NCBI GenBank assembly: GCA_004558975.1
Contig: SFZB01000007.1
Location: 1 to 25,226 of the forward strand
Source: a bacterium
GTDB taxonomy: Bacteria > Bacillota > Clostridia > Oscillospirales > CAG-272
Direction of reading: 5' to 3'
Length of the DNA: 25,226 nucleotides
In this document: positions 21,412 through 25,226 of the stretch, one piece after another
How positions within the stretch are numbered: the stretch's first letter is position 1
Layout of the letters: the number at the start of each line of letters is the position of its first letter
Notes under the pieces: generated by a model
Seen by the model: the letters and a program-made list of their open reading frames with translations, nothing else
What the model was told of the DNA's origin: nothing
Database searches by the model: none
Program-made: the position numbers and the translations under genes

Positions 21412-21654
21412 ATGAAAACAACCGGTATTGTAAGACAGCTGGATAATCTTGGCCGTATCGTCATTCCGAAAGAAATGTGCCGCACTCTGCACATTCAGTC
21501 GGGCGATTCTCTCGAGATCCGTCTGGACGGCAAGCGCGTAGTCATTCTGAAGAAGGAAGACTCTTGCACGTTCTGCGGTGGGAGAAACGGTCTTGTGACA
21601 TTTGATGACAGACAGGTATGCGCAGACTGCCGTAAAGCACTCGCCGACCTTTGA
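21412..21654 (+). CDS. AbrB/SpoVT-family transition-state regulator with C-terminal zinc-ribbon-like motif
   Basis: 80 residues. Residues 1-50 are an AbrB/SpoVT swapped-hairpin DNA-binding domain: MKTTGIVRQLDNLGRIVIPKEM, RTLHIQSGDSLEIRLDGKRVVILKK. The tail carries CTFCGG and CADC, two CxxC pairs 18-20 residues apart, which could hold zinc. Such proteins repress or activate genes at the transition to stationary phase and sporulation; its targets here are unknown. The ATG at 21412 has AGGAGG ten bases upstream. It lies divergent to the spoIIIA operon with only 104 bases between the starts, and has its own promoter and terminator. The usual C-terminal dimer or GAF domain of AbrB or SpoVT is absent. 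Confidence 0.9.
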   Translation: MKTTGIVRQLDNLGRIVIPKEMCRTLHIQSGDSLEIRLDGKRVVILKKEDSCTFCGGRNGLVTFDDRQVCADCRKALADL

Positions 21655-21699
21655 TGCCATTCTATGCCGGACCTGTCCGCGCTATGACGGGCGAAACGC

Positions 21700-21736
21700 A
21701 AAAGAGAGGGGAAACGATTTCCTCTCTCTTTTCTTT
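21700..21736 (+). terminator. Intrinsic terminator of the AbrB-like gene
   Basis: AAAAGAGAGG (21700-21709) pairs with CCTCTCTTTT (21721-21730), then CTTTTTC. The loop is about 11 bases. 21737-21947 beyond it is AT-richer DNA with an isolated TATAAT (21894-21899) lacking a -35, and no gene. Confidence 0.85.
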
Positions 21737-21947
21737 TTCGAGCGCTTTCGATTGCTTTCGCGCATTTTTGGTTGCCAATTTGTATTTTTTGCCTGTTTTT
21801 CCGGAACGACACCCCACTCTTCGGCGTTTTTTCACGCCCGAGCAGCGTTGACACGACGGCACCTTACTTCAAAACGTTCTGCACGATTTGCAATATAATA
21901 GCCGGATCTGCAAGGTTTGATCTCTGAACGTCGGGCGGGTGAAGCCC

Positions 21948-22793
21948 TTATTCCCCCGCGGCAAGCCCCAGCCGTGTCAGCAGGTACGGAATGGCAGTCT
22001 CGAAGTTCACGCCGTAGGAGACATGGTTCGGGTCGCGCATGGTCTCGCGCAGGCATTCGACCGTATCATCCACGGCGACCCCGACGGCGTCGTCGAGTGA
22101 CCTTTCGCGGGTGAGCGCACCGACGAGCGCGGATGCGAATACGTCTCCCGTGCCGTGGAACGAAACGGGCAAATGCTCCGACGCATGATAAAAAAACGTA
22201 CCGCTCGCGGCAGAATACCCCATGGCGCCGAGCTCTCCCGGGCGCAGCGACACGCCGGTCAGGACGACGTTTTTCGCCCCCAGCCCTGCAAAGTCGCGGA
22301 GCAGCTCGTGCAGTTCTTCTTCGTTCCGATCGGTGCGGTACGGGATACCGAGCAGATAAGACGCCTCCGTCAGATTGGGGACGATGACATCCGCCTCCCC
22401 CGCGAGCCGTGCCATCTCACGCGCGAAGTCGGGGGTAAACCCGGCATACAGCTTGCCGTTATCCCCCATGACGGGGTCGACGACAATGAGATTGTCGCGG
22501 TGCCCGAAATCGCGGACGTAGTTCTGCACCAGCTCGATCTGCTCCCGTGAACCGAGGTACCCGGTATAGAGGGCATCAAAGTGAAAGCCCTCCCGCCGCC
22601 AGTGCGCCTCGATGGGAGCCATTTCTCCCGTGAGGTCGTGGAAGGTATAGCCGGTGAAGGCGGTATGCGTCGACAGCACCGCGGTCGGTACGACGGCGCA
22701 CTCGACACCGCACGCCGAAATGATGGGGAGCGCGACGGTCAGACTGCACTTCCCCACGCAGGAAATGTCCTGAATGGTTACAATTCGTTTCAT
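21948..22793 (-). CDS. pdxK: Pyridoxal/pyridoxamine kinase
   Basis: Phosphorylates B6 vitamers with ATP in salvage of pyridoxal phosphate. 281 residues of the ribokinase superfamily, COG2240-like: VTIQDISCVGKCSLTVALPIISACG at the start, PTAVLSTHTAFTGYTF, TGYLGSREQI, VVDPVMGDNGKLY, VPNLTEASYLLG and the anion-hole/catalytic GTGD (214-217) near the end. The ATG at 22793 is chosen from the family's usual N-terminus, although the ribosome binding site is weak; a GTG at 22847 would add 18 unlikely residues. Same strand as the transporter upstream, 135 bases away, with a perfect palindrome between. No clear promoter found, so read-through is possible. Confidence 0.88.
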   Translation of the reverse strand: MKRIVTIQDISCVGKCSLTVALPIISACGVECAVVPTAVLSTHTAFTGYTFHDLTGEMAPIEAHWRREGFHFDALYTGYLGSREQIELVQNYVRDFGHRDNLIVVDPVMGDNGKLYAGFTPDFAREMARLAGEADVIVPNLTEASYLLGIPYRTDRNEEELHELLRDFAGLGAKNVVLTGVSLRPGELGAMGYSAASGTFFYHASEHLPVSFHGTGDVFASALVGALTRERSLDDAVGVAVDDTVECLRETMRDPNHVSYGVNFETAIPYLLTRLGLAAGE

Positions 22794-22892
22794 ATCATCA
22801 CGTCGGGGCGGTATGCCCGTCTCTCTTTTGCTTTTTCGGACGATCACCCGATGACGTTTGCCCTGATGTTGATTGCCGGGACGAAATGCGGA

Positions 22893-22918
22893 CGACGGCG
22901 CGCCATGGCGCGCCGTCG
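22893..22918. repeat. Perfect 26-bp GC-rich palindrome
   Basis: CGACGGCGCGCCA (22893-22905) is followed without spacer by its reverse complement (22906-22918). As RNA it would form an 11-bp hairpin with a CATG loop ten bases after the transporter stop. No T-run follows on the minus strand, so it is at best a non-standard terminator or an mRNA 3'-end stabiliser. Confidence 0.6.
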
Positions 22919-22928
22919 CTTGTTGACG

Positions 22929-24743
22929 TCAGAAAAAGCTCTCGCTCCCCTCGGGTAATTCCTCGTGCGTACCCGGTCTTGCGACGCGACCGAGGTACTT
23001 CTCGCGATAATGCTCGGTGCCGCGCTGGAATGCGGGGGTCGCGGAGGTCTGCTCTGCATAGCCGTGCTCTTCGGCATCGACATTGTAGTTATGCAGGACG
23101 CTGAAGGCGATATTGGAGCAGTGGTCGGAGACACGCTCGAGGTTGGTGAGCAGGTCGTTGAAGATAAAGCCCATGAGAATGGTGCAGTCGCTGTCCTGAA
23201 GACGAGCGATGTGGTTGGCGCGGAAACGCTTGCACATTTCGTCGATGACTTCTTCGAGCGGGTCGATCTCCATCGCCTCGCTGACGTCTCCGTCGATGAA
23301 GGCACGCGCCGCCATTTCGAGGATCTCCGTCACCGCTTCGAGCAGCAGGTGGATCTCATGCTTGGCATCGCCCGAGAACTCGATCTTCTTTTCGTGCATT
23401 TCGAGCGCCGTCTCGGAGAGGTTGACCGCGTGGTCGGAGAGCCGTTCGAAGTCGCCGATGGCGCTGAGCAGGCAGGAGACTTGCGCCTGTTGCTCTTCGG
23501 TCAGAGCGTTCTTCCCGATCTTGACGACATAGTTCCCGACCTTGTCCTCATAGCGGTCGACGAGCGATTCCTTTTCCCCGACGAGCAGATATTCCGCCCG
23601 GTCGAAGTGGCGGATGAGCGCCATCGCGCGCAGGACATTGGCGTGCGCGAGGCTCGCCATTTTTTCGACCGCCGCGCGGCTGCCCTCGAGCGCGATCAGC
23701 GGGTCGTTGAGCAGTTTGTCGCTGAGGTTGTCGATCTCCTCTTCGTCCGCATTCTCCGCCGGGTCGTAACGAACCGTCAGAAGGATCAGTTTTTCGAGCA
23801 GTTTGTGGCACGGCAACAGTACCCCCGCGATGACGATCCGCATGGCGGTGTTCAGGATCGGGATGCCGATCGCCATGGTATTGGCGGGCAACGCCATGAA
23901 GGAGAAGCGGAACGCCGCGTTGAGCGGATAGTAAAGCGCGCAGATAATGACCATACCGATGAGGTTGGAATAAAGATAGGTCAGAGCGGAACGCTTGCCG
24001 TTCTTGGAGGAGCCGATCATGGAGAACAACACCGGTACGCTCGCTCCGATATTCATGCCGAGAATCATCGGCAGGCAGGCGTTATAGGTGATGCCGCAGG
24101 TCAGGCTGACCGCCTGCAGGATACCGACGCCGGCAGAGCAACTCTGCACCACCGCCGCGACGAGAACCCCCGCCAGCATACTGAGCGCCGGATTGTGGTC
24201 GAAACGGAGGAGAATACTCTGGAAACCGGGATCCTCGGTCAAGGGGTCCACCGAGGTACTGATCATGTTCATGGCGAGCAGGAGCGTACCGAGCCCGACC
24301 AGTACCATGCCGATTTCCTTACGGGTATGTTTGCGCCCGATGAGCCGCATACAGACCCCCACGATGATGAGGGCGGAGAACAGCACTTCGGTCGAGAAGA
24401 GGCTCCCGACGGCGCTGTTGTTGGCACCGGAAAGTGAGAGGAGCCACGAGGTCATCGTGGTACCGATGTTTGCGCCGAGTACGACGCAGACCGACTGCGA
24501 GAAACCCATCATACCCGCGTTGACGAAACTGACCGCCATGACGGAGGTCGCCGACGAGGACTGAATGACCGCGGTGACGAGAATACCGAGCAGGAAGGCT
24601 TTTCCCGGCGTGGAAGATAACTTCCACAGATAAGTCTCCATTTTGTTCCCCGCGAGGTTCTTGAGCCCGTCTCCCATGGCAGACATGCCGAACAGGAACA
24701 GAGCGACCCCCCCGAGCAGGGACATCACATGTACGAGATCCAT
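22929..24743 (-). CDS. Na+/phosphate cotransporter with C-terminal PhoU domain
   Basis: 604 residues. The N-terminal half is a NptA/PNaS-type sodium-phosphate symporter with two inverted repeats, each with the QSSSAT-type motif: QSSSATSVMA (from residue 61) and QSCSAGVGILQA (around residue 200), plus LGANIGTTMTSW and LGMNIGASVPVL. About eight membrane segments are visible up to residue 325. The C-terminal part (about 345-545) is a helical PhoU-like pair (LVDRYEDKVGNYVVKI, IGDFERLSDHAVNLSE and LTNLERVSDHCSNIA carry the E-R-x-S/G-D-H pattern that binds metal in PhoU). Import of phosphate is the likely role; related proteins may also export. The start at 24743 has AAGGAG 26 bases upstream separated by a small hairpin. 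Transcribed from 25044 with a long leader. Confidence 0.92.
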   Translation of the reverse strand: MDLVHVMSLLGGVALFLFGMSAMGDGLKNLAGNKMETYLWKLSSTPGKAFLLGILVTAVIQSSSATSVMAVSFVNAGMMGFSQSVCVVLGANIGTTMTSWLLSLSGANNSAVGSLFSTEVLFSALIIVGVCMRLIGRKHTRKEIGMVLVGLGTLLLAMNMISTSVDPLTEDPGFQSILLRFDHNPALSMLAGVLVAAVVQSCSAGVGILQAVSLTCGITYNACLPMILGMNIGASVPVLFSMIGSSKNGKRSALTYLYSNLIGMVIICALYYPLNAAFRFSFMALPANTMAIGIPILNTAMRIVIAGVLLPCHKLLEKLILLTVRYDPAENADEEEIDNLSDKLLNDPLIALEGSRAAVEKMASLAHANVLRAMALIRHFDRAEYLLVGEKESLVDRYEDKVGNYVVKIGKNALTEEQQAQVSCLLSAIGDFERLSDHAVNLSETALEMHEKKIEFSGDAKHEIHLLLEAVTEILEMAARAFIDGDVSEAMEIDPLEEVIDEMCKRFRANHIARLQDSDCTILMGFIFNDLLTNLERVSDHCSNIAFSVLHNYNVDAEEHGYAEQTSATPAFQRGTEHYREKYLGRVARPGTHEELPEGSESFF

Positions 24744-24770
24744 ACTGTATGCCGAAGAACGGCACTCCTT
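24744..24770 (-). promoter_or_regulatory. Ribosome binding site split from the start by a hairpin
   Basis: On the minus strand AAGGAG (24770-24765), then TGCCG-TTCTT-CGGCA (24764-24750), then TACAGT and ATG. If the hairpin folds, the effective spacing between the ribosome binding site and the ATG falls from 21 to 6 bases, the usual value. No other ribosome binding site is near the ATG. Confidence 0.45.
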
Positions 24771-25037
24771 TTCAGTCGTTTGAATAACCGAAACCGCGTG
24801 CAGGCACGCGTGAAAACACCTTTTTCAGCCGTAACCATCGCGCCCGGCTAAACCGATACCGTTACGTCCTTGCCCGGCATCATGGATTGATATGGCTGAC
24901 CGACATCACCCGCATCCGGTTTCCCGTCACGGTTGCCCGTGACACCGGCTTAGTTCTCCGCACTCTCTCATGCGCCTCCCGCATGACTCTCGTTCGATTC
25001 TCCGCATATTGCACGCGAAAAACTCCGAAATCGGTCA
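24744..25037 (-). ncRNA. Structured 5' leader of the phosphate transporter (candidate cis-regulatory RNA)
   Basis: About 290 nt lie between the promoter and the transporter start. On the minus strand the leader contains, in order: TCATGCG-GGAGG-CGCATGA (24986-24968); a two-part stem CCGGT/ACCGG (24948-24916) enclosing GTCACGG-GCAA-CCGTGAC, a 7-bp hairpin with a GNRA tetraloop; GTAAC/GTTAC with inner ATCG/CGAT (about 24873-24834); CGCGTG-CCTG-CACGCG (about 24813-24798); and the start-site hairpin (24764-24750). No riboswitch class was recognised, and no T-run terminator is visible within it. An 89-residue frame across part of it (25149-24880) lacks a ribosome binding site and is not believed. 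Confidence 0.45.
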
Positions 25038-25043
25038 TTATAT

Positions 25044-25072
25044 AGTATATCACATCTTCTCTCTTATTGCAA
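25044..25072 (-). promoter_or_regulatory. Sigma-A-type promoter of the phosphate transporter
   Basis: On the minus strand TTGCAA (25072-25067), 17 bases, TATACT (25049-25044). It lies just after the terminator of the preceding gene and about 300 bases before the transporter ATG. Confidence 0.7.
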
Positions 25073-25127
25073 ATTCTTTTTGCGCGCACGCGCGCGATAC
25101 GATTCTTATATGCCCCGCATAAAACGG

Positions 25128-25155
25128 ATCCCCGTACCAAACTCGGCACGGGGAT
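25128..25155. terminator. Terminator after the partial gene at the right edge
   Basis: ATCCCCGT (25128-25135) pairs with ACGGGGAT (25148-25155), extended inward by CC/GG past one mismatch. The minus strand continues CCGTTTTA; the plus strand has the better T-run (TTTTTCTTA). It follows the stop of the minus-strand gene entering from the right by only a few bases. Confidence 0.7.
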
Positions 25156-25160
25156 TTTTC

Positions 25161-25226
25161 TTATTCGTTGCGATATTCGTTATATTCGTGATAGATGATG
25201 ACTTCGTTAATGCCGGCATAAAGCGT
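25161..25226 (-). CDS. C-terminal end of an unidentified protein (partial)
   Basis: The minus-strand frame from the window edge to a TAA at 25161-25163 gives 21 residues, TLYAGINEVIIYHEYNEYRNE in two parts (TLYAGINEVI, IYHEYNEYRNE). It is open to the edge and followed at once by a hairpin terminator, as expected for the end of a real gene. Too short to name. Confidence 0.55.
   Translation of the reverse strand, partial: TLYAGINEVIIYHEYNEYRNE

Noticed and set aside
22965..24437. 490-residue plus-strand frame opposite the phosphate transporter
   Set aside because: His/Asp/Arg-rich shadow; the minus-strand transporter has membrane segments, conserved motifs and its own promoter.
24880..25149. 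89-residue minus-strand frame in the transporter leader
   Set aside because: No ribosome binding site, spans the promoter and terminator of neighbouring units; hairpins explain the sequence better.

Overview
The window looks like a chromosomal segment of a GC-rich, endospore-forming member of the Clostridia (Firmicutes). The main evidence is a complete spoIIIA operon (spoIIIAA to spoIIIAH), a CotF-like spore coat protein and an AbrB/SpoVT-type regulator, together with strong AGGAGG-like ribosome binding sites and sigma-A promoters of the TTGACA-N17-TACAAT type. No rRNA, tRNA, CRISPR array, transposase or phage gene was seen, so species or genus cannot be given. Nearly every gene is on the minus strand; only a secreted protease and the AbrB-like gene are on the plus strand.

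Layout from left to right. 1-900: a tiny putative lipoprotein gene, then non-coding DNA with structured repeats and the guaB terminator. 897-4010: purB and guaB, the two enzymes acting at the IMP branch point, read leftward from a recognisable promoter. 3925-4976: about 1 kb without genes, filled with short GGGCGACC-type palindromes and second copies of the structured repeats seen at 490-760. 4977-5435: CotF-like coat protein. 5573-12813: a compact aromatic operon, read leftward in the order [chorismate mutase-aroB], aroC, [aroE-aroK], aroQ, aroA, tyrA, aroF. It holds all seven shikimate steps plus chorismate mutase and prephenate dehydrogenase in seven genes, two of them fusions, with several ATGA stop/start overlaps. 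12923-13762: a NodB-type deacetylase lies directly upstream. Its promoter, which is buried in two large inverted repeats, is the only good promoter seen for the whole block.

14082-15086 (+): a lipoprotein serine protease with an InlB-type repeat. 15162-16244 (-): asd with its own promoter and a shared bidirectional terminator. 16469-21307 (-): spoIIIAA to AH, the mother-cell channel that feeds the forespore, ending in a clear terminator. 21412-21654 (+): AbrB/SpoVT-like regulator, divergent from spoIIIAA. 21948-22793 (-): pyridoxal/pyridoxamine kinase. 22929-24743 (-): Na+/phosphate cotransporter with PhoU domain, preceded by a roughly 290-nt leader rich in hairpins. 25161-25226: the last 21 codons of another minus-strand gene.

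Most interesting points: (i) two copies of a roughly 200-nt element whose hairpins differ in sequence but keep base pairing, suggesting an uncharacterised structured RNA; (ii) the chorismate mutase-dehydroquinate synthase fusion inside a full shikimate operon; (iii) the palindrome-embedded promoter in front of the deacetylase/aromatic block; (iv) the structured leader of the phosphate transporter; (v) a very short SpoIIIAG that lacks room for the usual beta-ring insertion.
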